NCBI RefSeq assembly: GCF_014839805.1
Contig: NC_051138.1
Location: forward strand, 5,578,983-5,642,982
Direction of reading: 5' to 3'
Source of the DNA: Manduca sexta
Taxonomy: Eukaryota; Arthropoda; Insecta; Lepidoptera; Sphingidae
DNA length: 64,000 nucleotides
Notes under the pieces: generated by a model
Seen by the model: only the letters and a program-made list of their open reading frames with translations
Told to the model about the DNA's origin: nothing
Databases searched by the model: none
Made by a program: the position numbers and the translations under genes
Shown here: piece after piece, positions 11,217 to 24,463 of the stretch
Layout of the letters: every line of letters begins with the position of its first letter
Numbering within the stretch: position 1 is the stretch's first letter

Positions 11217-13810
11217 ATAAAAAATATATTCTTTCATCCCGATTATTTTCAGCTAAGAGCAATTACAGGGTGTTGACTCGATCTGAAAAATTCATTTAAA
11301 ATTAACAGTCGTTTTGCTCGATTCGAAACACATTTTTGATGTGGTCGTTTGATCGTTCCTCTGTTCTTTTATTTTGGGTTCAAAATTTTGACGTTTACGA
11401 CGGCAATCAATCATTTATTTTTGGCGCTAAATTATCGTTATAAAAGCAGATAGGTGGGCTCGGTTGTTGACTTAAAGACCGGCTTTGTGCCAACACGCTA
11501 TATTCTAGATTTGGTGTCTTTAGCGGCTATAGATTAGATAACTACGGGTTATTACAATGCTTATTGTAGACTATTGTTAATAGTTTATTATTAGAAACGA
11601 AAACTAATTTAGAAATACGTTCTGTTTATTTATTAATTATGTTACATTCTTTAATTCATTAAAGAATATATTTATAATAAATTCGAATGTATTATATTTT
11701 TTTTTATAAATTTGATGTATACATTCGTATAAATTATTCAAACGACAATAAATATATAATATGCCTTTAAAATAGCAATGTATACAATCTAGTTATGTAC
11801 TTTCTTAATATATTTCTACGATAAATCAACGTATACTGTAATCAAATACTTATAGAAGCTAGAATTAAACATGTGGTGAAAAGTATTTATTTTATAATTA
11901 ATTCCATTGAATCGCATAGCAGCGTTTAACGTAAATCGTTTACGGGCATAATAATCATTAAAATGTATTTCCATTTTATTCAAACCCAAACTCGGACCTC
12001 TGAGATTAGGATCTCTATCCTTTTATTAGGGTCCCGTGAACGTTACGGTTTCTTATGACAACAAAAAAACAAAAATATTATTATGTGAAACATAAACGAT
12101 TTGCTGAAGAGGTATTAAATAATTAACATCATATATTTTTAACAGCTATACGATCGGAAAAGTTTGTTTCTCGTTTAGATAATACAAGTTTGCCCAAGAA
12201 TAGAAGCAACACCATCCAATGTCGTTAATTATGAATCATAGCATAGTAGTTACGACACTTAGAGCTTGTAAATATGGCATATATTTGTATGGCTTGCAAT
12301 GTGTTCGTCCCAACCAGGCATCAGATGTCTCATAATGGCCTTATAATTTCACTATCTAGAAGACTTGCGTACCGTAAAACTGTTGCTACAATCTCCTGTT
12401 TAGTAAATATAGATAAAGAGTTATAAGGTACACTGCCTCGTATTACACTAATTAGTATAATTTCTTTCAAAATTAAGGTGACTTTTACTCCGTGTCCGTT
12501 TTTATTTATTATTAATATTTTAGGGAATATGTCAGGAAACAGCAACTACAAGGCATTATTTTGAAAATGATTTGATGTCAATCACAAGAAATCAATTAAA
12601 ATAATTAACTATAACATCCTCAATTGTATGCATACGTTTTTAAAAGTGATATAAACGTAATCTAGCATTTTATTTTAAATTTTCGTATTTATTCGAAAAT
12701 GTATAATTTTTTGTTAAGTCCCTATTTTAAACCCTGTCTCGTAAAGACATCATTGTCTTTCTATTATTACAAGATGGTTTTATTATTATTCTTACGCAAT
12801 TGAATATAATATTCTTGTCCTTATGGGCAACACTAAAACAATATATGACAGACATACATGACAGAATCCAGTAGACCTAATTTTTGAGTACCTACTACTA
12901 AAAAGATCCCTCTAATTTACCATACGTATATCATTATATTACTGAAAGCTTTGATAAGTCTAATCGCTACTCTATTCTTTCGTATCTACATTATCTTTAA
13001 AGAACTGTAGTCATCATTTTTGAAACCAAAATGTTAATAGTTCCTTGATTTTTAAAAACGACTACAGCAATTTCCATTTATTAACGTATCGCCCATTTTT
13101 CAACGTAGGAAATCTCTATTTAAATTTGATCTCAGCTTGACAAGACTAAGGCTTTTAGTATTTATAATGGTTTCTGATAATAGTCTAAAGAAATGTGTAA
13201 AAAAATGGCGTTTTAGATTTATCAAATCACGAATGGAAAAACAATCTAGAAAGGTCTATTAAATGAGTTTTGATAGCTTTATTAGAAATAAAACAAGAGT
13301 TAATGTAGGAGTGTGCTTGATTTAATTTTCTATTATTTAGCGTCAACGATTTCTTAAATATTTCAATTTGCTAATAGACTTTTAAGAATTATGAATAAAT
13401 TTTGTTGATTTATATTTGTTAAAATAATTAAATGCTAAAAATTTATTTAAATTTGTTACTTTTTCCATTTCAAAATTAACGATCACAATATTATACAGAA
13501 CTCAAAAAACTAAACAGTGTTATCATACAAAATATTCTTAATTGCCTCTTTATAACAAAAATAATACACGAATATGAGGGAATGGAAAATAAAGCAAGTG
13601 AATGTGTTCGTAACGTGTAATTTTGTTAAATAGGTATTCGATACGTATCGAATCATTTTGGGAACAAAAGAGGATTAGGAGTTTGGATATCATATTTTTA
13701 AAATGTATCTATTTTGGTCCCCTAATATACATGTTTAGCTATACGTGTTATTTGTTCAGTACTTTGGCGTGTTGAAAATTTATAGTGTAATATTTAAAAA
13801 AAATGAGAAA
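11217..13810. other. AT-rich intergenic DNA
   Basis: No gene or RNA is supported. A short stretch at about 12020-12060 (ctatccttttattagggtcccgt) may be a scrap of a dispersed repeat, too short to assign. Confidence 0.5.
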
Positions 13811-14153
13811 GCGGCGATAGCCTAGTTAGTTGTGGTTCAGACTGCCGAGATGAATGTCCGCAGGTTCAAATCTCAAGAGCACACGCCTCTGACTATTCTA
13901 AAATTATGTGTGTATTCTTTGTAAATTATCGCTTGCTTTCACGATGAAGGAAACCATCGTGACGAAACCTGCATACTTGAGAAGTTCTCTATAGGAATTT
14001 TGAGGGTGTCTGAAGTTTACCAATCCGCACTAGGCTAGCGTGGTGGACTAAGGCTTAATCCCTCCCAGTAGTAGAGGCGGCCCCTGCCCAGCAGTGAGAC
14101 AATATATAGCTGCTGGGCACGGGCTGTGCTATCAAAGGGCTGATATTATTTTA
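13811..14153 (+). mobile_element. tRNA-derived SINE, family 1, copy A
   Basis: It begins gcggcgatagcctagttag, an A-box-like start, and has a B-box-like ggttcaaatctc at 13863. These are internal RNA polymerase III promoter elements of a tRNA head. The body (catcgtgacgaaacctgcat, ctataggaatttt, accaatccgcactaggc, gtagtagaggcggcccctgcc) matches the copies at 17346, 22977, 24131 and 25322. The copy is nearly full length and diverged. It ends near gggctgatattatttt. Confidence 0.9.
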
Positions 14154-16650
14154 TTTCGAATTGTGTGTATTTTTTGACTAAATAATTAAATTTCAATGTG
14201 TCACATATGGATTACAAAAATTAAAAGCAAGGTGACCTGTGTTCGAGAAAAAGGTTTAGCCATTTGTGCCTTCTTGAATTTTTGCTTATAAAGCGTTATT
14301 TTTTGCAACCACTAGCCTCAAGTATTCGAGTATAAATTGGTGTGACTAAACAGAAAAAAACATATTTCTTTATATATAAACACAACTTAGACACAGCCCA
14401 AAAACTATTTACCAAATTTTTTGCACAAACATTTCCCGAATTAGGAGTTTTCTTTTTGCATCACGTCACATCGAAGGAGACCATTGGCTGCCGGCACACA
14501 CATACATTATTAATAATTACCTGCAATACAAAAACTCCACACACGTGAAGTGGAGGTGGCATGCGGTAGGGGGCAGGAGGCCACTCCCACAGCAACGCCT
14601 GCTCATTTTAAATTGTAATTACAATTTATTATTGTCTCTGTGCCGCCTTCACCGCGCCAGACGCCATTTTATCGATTAATTCAGGCATTTTAAGCGTTTC
14701 AGTACATTGAAAAGGATAATGCATTTCGTGATCTTTTGAAAAAGTTCGTATTATGTAGCTATCGACGACTGACTCGTGACTGATTGAAGAGCTTTTGTGG
14801 GGGTGACACCGTTTGCTGGTACGTCTGCAGTCCGTTTTGTTTTTCTATTTTTTTTTGTTTCATATTCAAATAAAGTGAACTTAAATATTAGTATTGTTCT
14901 ATAAATATGCCAAAAGTTTATTAAGATGAGCAACTTATATGTTAGTATGAACATATTACCCCATCACAAGTAGAAATTAATACTTCTAAATAGGTCTTTC
15001 TTATAAGTACTACACTTTTATCCAATTTCCAGAGTAAATATCTCAAAATAAAATAAAAAATAGTTTTAATCGAAAACAATACTTGTCATTTCATTACATT
15101 GCACTACACATTCATAAGAATATAAAAAAAAAAAACTAAAAGCAGATGTAAAACTAGAGGCATTAGCCCATCCTGATGTAATACCCCGCTGTTATCCACG
15201 CATATCGATGTAATTATATAAGTGTATTAATACAATACGGTTGAAAATTGATTGCTTTTGAATATTGGCGCGTAATTATTGCATGACAGAAAGATGTATA
15301 CGTCAGCTGGCGTGGAATTAATATAAAGAATTTTTCTGAATTTTTAATTAACCTCAATAAATATTGGATTTAATAGCTTAGTTGATAATACACGGGACAT
15401 GCGATAATTACGTACAAGAAATGTCCACATTATAAACCATAATTATGTTTTATAGTGCTTGGAAAATTGAAATCAAAATTCTTGAGGCTATGAATTATTC
15501 TAAAAAAAATAGTATTGAATGTAAAATTTACATACCCTTTTTATGTCAGTTGGATGTTGCGACGAGCGAGTGCGCGCTTCAATAGTAAATACTAAAACTG
15601 CTCATAAATATAAGTTATATAAATAAAGTAGTGCAACTCACTGCGCTTTTAATGCGAAGCCTCTTTATAATACTCAGTAATTTTCAATACCAGTAATTAT
15701 ATAAGCTTGTACCACTACGCCAACAGTTTTAAAAAATAACCCTTTATTTACAATTTGTCTCAGGTTCGCAGCTCTCTACCATACTAATATTATTTTCAAA
15801 TTGATTTAAATAGCATAATTGCCAATAATTGGCAGATATTTTAACCACACGATATATATTACAACACTAATTTTAGTTGTTAATATGAGACGCAATCAAG
15901 AATATATTTTTGTCGACGAAAACGTAAACCTACTGACACAATCAAATAAAGTTACTTAAGATAAGTAGTATTTAATGTAAACATTGAAAAGTTGTTCTCA
16001 TCAAACATGTTCTCTATCCTTTTATTTTCTCCTACCTGCCAGCTCAAGTTGGTTACTTCGATTTGCACCCTGTATTCATTATAAATTTTACCCCTAATTT
16101 AATATATCTATAGTTATAAGAGTAATTTTAATTGTTGTTTAGAAATAATAATAATTATTCTTATGGCACTCTTAATAAAATAATGACCCATTCCAAAATT
16201 GCCAATTTGTGGGAATCGTTAAACAACCAATTTCTGTTTCCGACCTTTTAATTTTTTCCCTTTTTTTTCATGCTATAGGTTCCATGTTTTACCTATCTTT
16301 AATAAGCTCAGTTTTATAGCAACTTCAAAAAAAAGGTAGCAAACAAAAATTAGTTTTCCGACGACTGCCACAAATTAACAATTTTGAAATAGGTCATTAT
16401 TTTATTAACAGTGCGTTATACATTGTTTTGACGTATCATAAGTGCATCTTTGTTCGCCTACGTGGTAAATATTGTATTTTATTTTTTTATTGAGTAAGTT
16501 TAATATTTGCACGTGACTAGCCACGTCATAACTATGGTGAAAACCCGCCAATGACTTGCTATGTCTAGACGTCTTTGAGGTTCAACCGGTGTGTATCCAG
16601 AGGGAGCAGACATACTTCTGAGTCTAGCATATACTATATATCTATTTACA
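14154..16650. other. Intergenic DNA with a perfect 20-bp palindrome
   Basis: No gene is supported. A GC-richer patch lies at 14540-14680 and contains the palindrome at 14609-14628, which is annotated separately. The remainder is AT-rich. Confidence 0.5.
14609..14628. repeat. 20-bp perfect palindrome with TAATTA core
   Basis: The sequence TAAATTGTAATTACAATTTA equals its own reverse complement. The core TGTAATTACA is a symmetric homeodomain-type TAATTA site. Any regulatory role is an inference. Confidence 0.9.
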
Positions 16651-16705
16651 CTAGCTTCTGCTTGCGGTTTCCCTTGCGTTAAAGTCAGTTCCCGGGACAA
16701 AAACT
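16651..16705 (-). mobile_element. Helitron 3'-end scrap
   Basis: The CTAG at 16651 is followed by cttctgcttgcggtttccctt, a diverged form of the GC-rich terminal stem at 2508-2531. Only about 55 bp are recognisable. Confidence 0.45.
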
Positions 16706-16811
16706 AGAGGAAAATATTGCTTTCTGCTAGTAAAAATTGATAGTCGAATCAGTTCGTTTGGATATTATTTCGTATGTACAAACTTACATACTTGACCTTT
16801 ATATAATATAA

Positions 16812-17004
16812 GTAGCTTTTGCCTGCAGGTCCGCCCGTGTGAAAAAGTTTTTCCGGGATAAATATTTTTTCGGAATAATGGTAGCCTAAAGCACTCAGGA
16901 GTAATGTAGTTTTCAAGTGCTAAAGGAATTTAAAAAATTGGGTCAGTAGTTCCAGGGATTAGTACCTACAAACAAACAAACTTAGCTTCTTAAAATTAGT
17001 ATAA
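16812..17004 (-). mobile_element. Short Helitron relic, same family as 2504-3390
   Basis: The phrases tagcttttgcctgcaggtccgcccgtg, agtttttccgggata, caaacaaacaaacttagcttct and attagtataat follow in the order seen in the element at 2504-3390. The 123-bp repeats are absent and the ends are mutated (gTAGc in place of CTAG). Confidence 0.65.
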
Positions 17005-17345
17005 TTTACTATCGGTATCATTATGAATAGCCAATAGATCCTATCCACATCAGGTAGTACAATCTACTTTACATGGCCAGTATTTTGAAATAAGTTCCTG
17101 TAACGTTCTTTATTTAAAAATTTTACAATCAGCTGGGGACGTAGCCAAGATAGCTTTCTACAATCGTTAACGCTGTAAGAAAACAGATAAAATGTATGGC
17201 AATGATATATGCTATCGATAAGATTATTGCTAGAATATGACATTCTCATACATAATGTTACCGTTTACAATGGTAGAAAGGCATCTTGGCTACGGCCCCT
17301 ATTTTATTTTAAATAAAACAATACAAAATACGCGATAAGCGATAA

Positions 17346-17676
17346 GCGGCGATAGCCTAGTTGGGTATGGAACGGTCTGCCAAGACGAATGTCCGCAGGT
17401 TCAAATCCCAAGGGCACACACCTCTGACTTTTCTAAAAAATCATGTGTGTATTCTTTGTGAATTTATCGTTCGCTTTAACGCTGAAGGAAAACATCGTGA
17501 GGAAACCTGCACATCTGAGAAGTTCTCTATAGGAATTTCGAAGGTGTGTGAAGTCTACCAATCCGCACTAGGCCAGCGTGGTGAACTAAGGCCTTATCCC
17601 TCTCAGTAGTAGAGGAGGCCCGTGCTCAGTAGTGGGCAAGTATATAATACAGGGCTGACATTATTATTATTATTAT
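17346..17676 (+). mobile_element. tRNA-derived SINE, family 1, copy B
   Basis: A full-length copy: gcggcgatagcctagttggg at the head, a B-box-like ggttcaaatccc at 17399, a conserved body, and an (att)n tail from about 17659. It is the cleanest copy in the window. The open frame over 17361-17609 is fortuitous. Confidence 0.92.
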
Positions 17677-17689
17677 ACAAAATACACAT

Positions 17690-17925
17690 AAGACGCCTTT
17701 ATTCGCGAAGGGGTAGGCAGAGGTGCAACCAGACACTCACTTTTCGCCTACGTGTCAATAATGTGATAGGGGGTGAGTCTATCACCATATCGGGCACAAA
17801 TTTCAGACTCCGGGCTGATTCTAAGCAGAAAAACCCAATATTACTTTTCCCGGCCCGTGATTCGAACCCAGGTTGAAAGCGATGATCATACTACGCAAAT
17901 TAACTACGGCACCGAGGTACTCATT
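17690..17925 (-). mobile_element. SINE family 2, tRNA-like head on the minus strand
   Basis: It runs from cctttattcgcgaaggggtaggcagaggtg through atagggggtgagtctatcacc to cccggcccgtgattcgaacccagg. The last part read on the minus strand is a tRNA B-box (ggttcgaatc). It abuts SINE copy B. Relatives lie at 10692, 22738 and 45931. Confidence 0.8.
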
Positions 17926-20900
17926 ATACTGTTTATTTTAGATGTTATATTGTTATCAACTAAAGAACTTAATAGCTCTAAAGGCTAAGTGCCACAAATG
18001 ATTTAGTCGCGTCTGATGTTTATGAGTTTAACATTCAGCATCAAATACCATCAGACCCTCTGTTTAGTCGCTTTGAGATAAACTCCTTATGCCAGACAAT
18101 TATCCAGTGTTAAGCCTGTACTACACCGAGATTTGGTTATTATTTGTATACTGAAAGGTTTAAAACGTCATATTACGAAATCGTGTAACAAACCGAACTT
18201 CTAAATTAAGTAGTTTTGTATAATGATTTTATAGTCCCTTAACCTTAAGAAAGTTAGAAATACATTGCAATTTATTATTATCATTATGCAAGGAGAAATT
18301 TTAAATATTTTAATATCCCTTTTGGACCTTATTGAAGGAAATTATTACAGTGTAGTACACGATAATGTCAACTAATGACAGAAGTTTCAGTGAAAGATGT
18401 CTTGACGGGGCCAAAACTATGCCGGCCGTGTGTAATATAATACTAACATATAATAATTGCTATAATGTCCACCCTAGGTTGTGTCTGTATCATGACATCG
18501 GTTTTGTTTTCATATGTATTTTATTATATCCTAAATAAAAATATTTAGTATTCTAAAGTATTGAGTGTGTGTGCGTGTACGTGTGAAATTATAAAATTAT
18601 TCATATATTTTCAAGAATCTGTCTATGTCTTTATAATCGAGATTCATAAATTTTATACTTGTAGACACTGGAAAAGAACTCGTTTCCACGAGTTATTATG
18701 GCAGGTTTTTCATTATGTGTACGACCGTCGCTGTCGAGTGTACTTTATCTGCCCAAGCGCGACAGCGCTCGGTGTGCCTCGAGACTAAATCCAATTGGAT
18801 TTATAACAAACAAGAGGTCCTCAGCTTAAAAGCAGAGTAAGTTTATCTGCGTGCCTTTCTTAATGCGAATTTGTGAAAGTTGACCGTACTTGATGTCTTT
18901 ACTTGTTATTGTTTCAGAATATTTACATAACTTCGCTTGCATCAACATTTATGTTTGCGGTTTCGGTCACAGAATTCTGTAGAATTTTTTATGTAAAAGG
19001 ATAGAGGCAGGCAACGTCTCACTAATTGAATATTTGCTTATAAATAGCGAACACCACACAACTAGTGCAAAATAGTTATAAATAAAAGAAATCCTATGTT
19101 CCAGTAATGGATTGACAGCGATGGAGAATAATTATTGTATCTGAGAAACAAAAAAGAGATATCTAATAAAACATTAAATAATGTAGTACGGATAACGCTT
19201 AGGACCTATTAAAATAATATTTAATTTTAAAATACCAAGATTTTTCCACTTGAATACAAATTAATATTATATTGTATACGCAAACATTGCAACTTATATT
19301 AATATGAAAAGTCCTGCAAAATATCACAAATTTCGTAGATACATGAAGTGATTTTCGATAAATCCAAATTGTCACTAAAACAGCCATTCCGAAATCAGAA
19401 TGTAATGCAAATTGGCACCGCGGCCCCTCAGACGAAGGGTTAAGATGTTTTCATAACTGAGTGTCGCCCTAACAGTGTTAAGCAATCGCCTTTCTGTTTC
19501 CATTTTAATTGAAATGAATAAAGATTACACGTACCCTCTCCTGACCTGCGGACAAATTCAAATTGCTTTGAGAAATGTCTTCAAGCCTCGTTTTATAAAT
19601 TATTAGCCGTGAGTCACATAGATTTATCATTCAAAAAAGATTAGCATGTGTCTTAAGCTATTAAATAGCTACATAAACTAGCTTGTATTGGCTCTACTTG
19701 CAATAATGTTTGTATTCAGGAAAAAATAGCCCTTGATAGCAACTAGTGATTGCAATTAATGAAAGAATTTATAGAATCCGAGCTGTCACTCCAGCAAGAT
19801 TTTAAACAAACAAAAACTTCAAGTTGTAATAAGTAATAAATAGTTTTTTTTTCCTGCTTTTGTAATATCTGTATAACTCCATATAAGGCCAGCAAACAAG
19901 CAGGAGGGGCATCTGAAGGGAAGTGATTATTGCTCATAAAGACATATAATGGTAAAGAACGAACTTGTATGATAACTATATTTTATAAACGGTGTAGCAG
20001 GCTTGTGTGAAAAGGGTTGAGTTATTGGTCTCTAATAGGCTCATATACAATATTGCCCTATATAAGATTTCATTCAGGACATCCTAGTTCACACTCCATA
20101 CAGATTGCTACTAAATCAAATATCAAATACACAGATCAGTATTAATCTAAAAAAATTACAGCAACTTATATTAATAATCACACATTGTTATTATTTAAAT
20201 TCATAATACAGAGAGCATAATTTAATCTTCAAGCGAAAACCAGTAGGCCATGATCTTCCACACACCCTCCACAGGGTGGTAAGCTCAAACAAGACAATAA
20301 ACACGACCATACATCACGCAACAACATAGCTCGAAGTTATTTAATTATCGTAAGGAAAAACTAATCCGTTGAGAGCAGAGAGCGAAAATTGCGCGCCACC
20401 GTCGCTCGTCGGCAGGTGCGTGCGCGTGTGTTACCTGCGTAAGGTTATACAGGGTGGTGCGATTTGTGGAATTTTGGTGTTTTGATAATTTCTAATTCTT
20501 AATAATATCTCGATTGCTAAACATGGGCCTCCCGTAAATATTACTAGATTATTCTATTAGAAGTGACATGCAGCCAGCGAGTTTACTAGGTCGTCTGTCC
20601 ATAATATTATGTATCATACTAACATGCTTGAGACATACAAAATGAAAATACAAGTACCCTGAAACATAGGTAATGTTGAGCCATTTTCAAGGCTTATACC
20701 ATAACGCCAGTTTGTGAAATAGTAGTAATTATAATAATAACACAAATTAAATTATAGATAGGATAATGCTATAAATATAATACGGATTCATATGGAAATA
20801 GATTTTTTTCAAAGAATGGTAGTCCATAGATACTTTTTTAAAAATGTAATGGAAGCTCACATGGGAGGTCATATTCATAAAAATCAAAAACTTCAAAAAC

Positions 20901-22737
20901 TTTTTCTTTCATTAACAAAATAAGTAACAGTTTACTGTCTTTTCAACTTATATTCTAACTTAATAGAGCAAACTCTATAATGAAGACACCTTTAAAATGC
21001 ATAGGATGTATTTGTGAAACGAAATATTGGCACATTCCTACGCATATAACACGCAAACCGAAATGAGAACACCCTGTACTGTACCATACTTCAATAGAGA
21101 CTACAAGCGGCGAGGAGCTGTCGTGTGCGACAATATTTATGCGCGCAATATTAACTTCGCCACGACGAGTATTAACTCGAAACGTTTGTGAACCGGCTCT
21201 ATATTACGCAATTATTTTATTACATAGATTTATTACCAGGCTGAAAGATAAGTTGCCGATTGTACTAGTTAATTCAGTCATAATTTTTAAGTTAATTTTT
21301 CAAATTAATCCTCTGGAGTCATCTTTTGATTGCTAAGAAATACAATGACCGTCAGAAAAAAAAAATGAATTTTATATTATTTTACAAAGAACAAGTTATA
21401 TGTCGCATTATGGAAATTGTTCTGAAAGAACAAAATAATAATCTTTAATAATAATAATTAATAATCTTTAATTTTAGAATACTAATACCGAACTTGGAGT
21501 TCGATGTTGCCGATCTGGAGTCCAAAGTGGATGAAGAAATAAACAACGGAACATATTAAATATTAGGTGTTCTTTTATGCATAAAAATAAACTTAAGGAC
21601 TACTTTTGCAGCATTAAAAATGTGGATCAAAATATTTTTAGCCATATAACTTTACTTCTTGTAATATCCGATGGACGCAAAAATATTTTTTACTGTTCCA
21701 TCTAATTTATCTTTTTAGGGTAGTGTGACCGAAGAAGGGCCCGGTTCCTAACAAGGCCCACCATTCATGTTTTAGTGTTTTTTTGTTCTGTGCAAAAACA
21801 TTTTACGTCTTTTTTGTTAGTTCATTCTATATAACATTTTATAACATGTCGTGATATACTGCAGTTTAATCAAAGGATTTTGTTTAAATCATTTCATGAA
21901 CCGATTTTAATTAGATTTTAAAATTAGTTGGGCCTTCAAGAGTTCTGTTAAATTATACAATCATATAAAATACATTCATTAAGTCATTTATTTTCGAATG
22001 AATATACGAAAAATGTTATCTTTAGTTGCTTAATAATAATAATAGCCAAAATATAGCTTCTGATTTCCATTAAAATGCACCAGAAACTAAATATTTAAAC
22101 CAGACTAAACACAACAGATGCAAGTCAAAATCTTTGCAAACACGCTCAAATAAACCATTAACGTCGACTGACTTATTCCGGAGTTATATTATTTGAATGA
22201 TTAATTACCTATTCATCGAATTAAAAACATAGTTTATTATTATAAAATACAGAGTCAGAAAAAGATTAAGTACAGAAGCCAAACTATAACAGTGCACGTC
22301 AAACATTTTTCTTCTTGAATACCTTGTATACCTCTAGTTTTGATGAGTGTCTTAGTGTTACGCAGGTTAGAATATATTTATTGTTATACAATCTTAGTGA
22401 TCAAGAAATAAATTGCATGTCCATTATAATATTTTTATTTTATCCGCTTGTTTATTTCTTTTCATATGTAAAGTATAAGAAGAACTTTATTTATGCTAAG
22501 AAAAAGGAACAAAATAGCCAACATATAAAGGACTTGACACTAGTTGTTGCTATAGAAATTTCAGTAACTGTCAGTGTCATTATAGTATAGTGTTCTCAGA
22601 TGATATTTCTAGAAAGCGTCTGCGCGACGCTTTACTTAGGATGTTTTTGTTGCCGAAATAAAATTCTTCCCAACCAAATGAAGAAGAAGAAAGCAATCAG
22701 ATGTGGCGTTGTATCAATAGAAAGAAATTAACACACA
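17926..22737. other. Intergenic DNA, no gene supported
   Basis: Scattered short open frames (18561, 19199, 19743, 21139, 22315) show no domains and have AT-driven composition. A GC-rich patch with alternating purine-pyrimidine (ggcaggtgcgtgcgcgtgtg) lies at 20411-20430. An AT-rich near-duplication with taataatcttta lies at 21437-21470. Nothing else is recognised. Confidence 0.5.
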
Positions 22738-22955
22738 GCACCCCTTTATCCTTGAAGGGGTGAGCAGAGGTGAAACCAGAGCACCTACTTTTTGCCATGT
22801 GTGTTCAATCCACGATGTTATAGGGGAAGCCTATTACAAATTCCACACTGTGAGCTAATATTGAGCAGAAAACCCAATACCACTTTACCCAACTTCAAAT
22901 TTGAACCCAGGACGTCATAGCAGCAGTCGTACCACTTACACAATAAGCCTAAACC
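22738..22955 (-). mobile_element. SINE family 2, second minus-strand copy
   Basis: The phrases cacccctttatccttgaaggggtgagcagaggtg, gggaagcctatta, gagcagaaaacccaata and aatttgaacccaggac follow the order of the copy at 17690-17925, with the tRNA-like B-box on the minus strand. It lies directly beside a family 1 SINE, as does the copy at 17690. Confidence 0.75.
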
Positions 22956-22976
22956 ATCAAGATAGTCGAGGTATAA

Positions 22977-23313
22977 TTATAATAATATCAGCCCTGTATT
23001 ATATACTGTCCCCACTGTTGGGCGCGGGCCTCCTCTACTACTGAGAAGGATTCGGCTTTAGTCCACCACGCTGGCCTAGTGCGGATTGGTAGACTTTACA
23101 CACCCTCGAAATTCCTATAGAAAACTTCTATAGGAATTTCTTTCTTCTCAGGTATGCAGGTTTCCTCACGATGTTTTCCTTCACCGTTAAAGCAAGCGAT
23201 AATTCACATATAACTTTTTTAGAAAAATCAGTGGTGTGTGCCTTTTGGGATTTGAACCTGCAGACATTCATCTCGGCAGACCGTTCCACAACCAACTAGG
23301 CTATCGCCGCTTT
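22977..23313 (-). mobile_element. tRNA-derived SINE, family 1, copy C, with an internal inverted duplication
   Basis: On the minus strand it starts gcggcgatagcctagttggt at 23310 and contains the B-box-like ggttcaaatccc near 23255. At 23108-23140 it carries a perfect 15-bp inverted repeat with spacer AAC that copies A, B and D lack. The tail is the AT-rich stretch at 22977. Confidence 0.9.
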
Positions 23314-24130
23314 TAGTCGAGGTAGTTTGCAGGAAATAGATCGTCCATAACTATAGCTATATACGAATCATTTCTAGTAAATCTTTATATCATACAATGT
23401 CACATAGCGGTATCAACATCGGCCTGCACAAAACTATGTCAGGACTAGCCTTACTAGTATAATTAGGTACTAGCAATTACTAACACCTTGCTTTACGTCG
23501 AAGTAAACATTAAACTAGGGTGTCATAAAGTATACTGAACAGGGCATTGCGAAAAGGTAGTACTGAGTTTGGTATTAATTGGAGAGATAGTGTTAAGTAT
23601 TGTTTTATTTTAAATTAAGTATTTGACGGAACAGCCGTTATGGCTTATGAAGTCTAGGTTTTGATCAATCTGAGTTTTTGAATCAGAATCATAATAATAT
23701 AGTTTCATTATCACGGGAAATTCAAATTACTCAATATGATTTCATAACGTGATAGTATAATAAATATTTTTTTTTAAATCAACATTCTTAACCATGTAGT
23801 TAGGTGTAGTAAGGCTATGAAAAAAGCGCGGCCACGAATTTGTTTCTGAATAATAATTGCAAAGCACAGTGAATAAGATCATAGGGATATAAAAAAAAAG
23901 TTACATATTACAAGGCTGGAATCCAACCGCCACTTTTCGTTTCTTGGTTGATTCCACCTGTTTTGTTTTGTCGATCGTACTCGAGTACAATACACACAGG
24001 TACAGCTAGACCGAAAAATAATATTTATAATAATAATTATAGCATTTTTGTTGTTAATACACTCTCGGCTGTGTGGAATAAAATGTGGCTAATGTGTAAG
24101 TGAAATTGAATATAATTCGTTGAATAAAAT
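23314..24130. other. Intergenic DNA between SINE copies
   Basis: No gene, RNA or named repeat is seen. Confidence 0.5.
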
Positions 24131-24463
24131 ATAATAATAATAATAATATCAGCCCTGTATTATATACTCGCCCACTGCTGAGCACGGGCCTCCTCTACTA
24201 CTGAGAGGGATTAAGGCCTTAGTCCACCACGCTGGCCTAGTGCGGATTGGTAGACTTCACACACCTTCGAAATTCCTATGGAGAACTTCTCAGATGTGCA
24301 GGTTTCCTCACGATGTTTTCCTTCACCGTTAAAGCGAACGATAAATTCACAAAGAATACACACATGATTTTAGAAAAGTCAGAGGTGTGTGCCCTTGGGA
24401 TTTGAACCTGCGGACATTCGTCTTCACAGTCCATTCCACAACCAACTAGGCTATCGCCGCTTT
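24131..24463 (-). mobile_element. tRNA-derived SINE, family 1, copy D
   Basis: A near full-length copy on the minus strand: head ggcgatagcctagttggttg near 24459, B-box-like ggttcaaatccc near 24406, body conserved with copy B, and a (taa)n tail at 24131-24148. Confidence 0.92.

Noticed and set aside
13811..13880. Possible tRNA gene
   Set aside because: The A and B boxes belong to a SINE head; no complete cloverleaf with acceptor stem is visible and the same sequence recurs several times.
17361..17609. 82-codon open frame
   Set aside because: It lies wholly inside SINE copy B.
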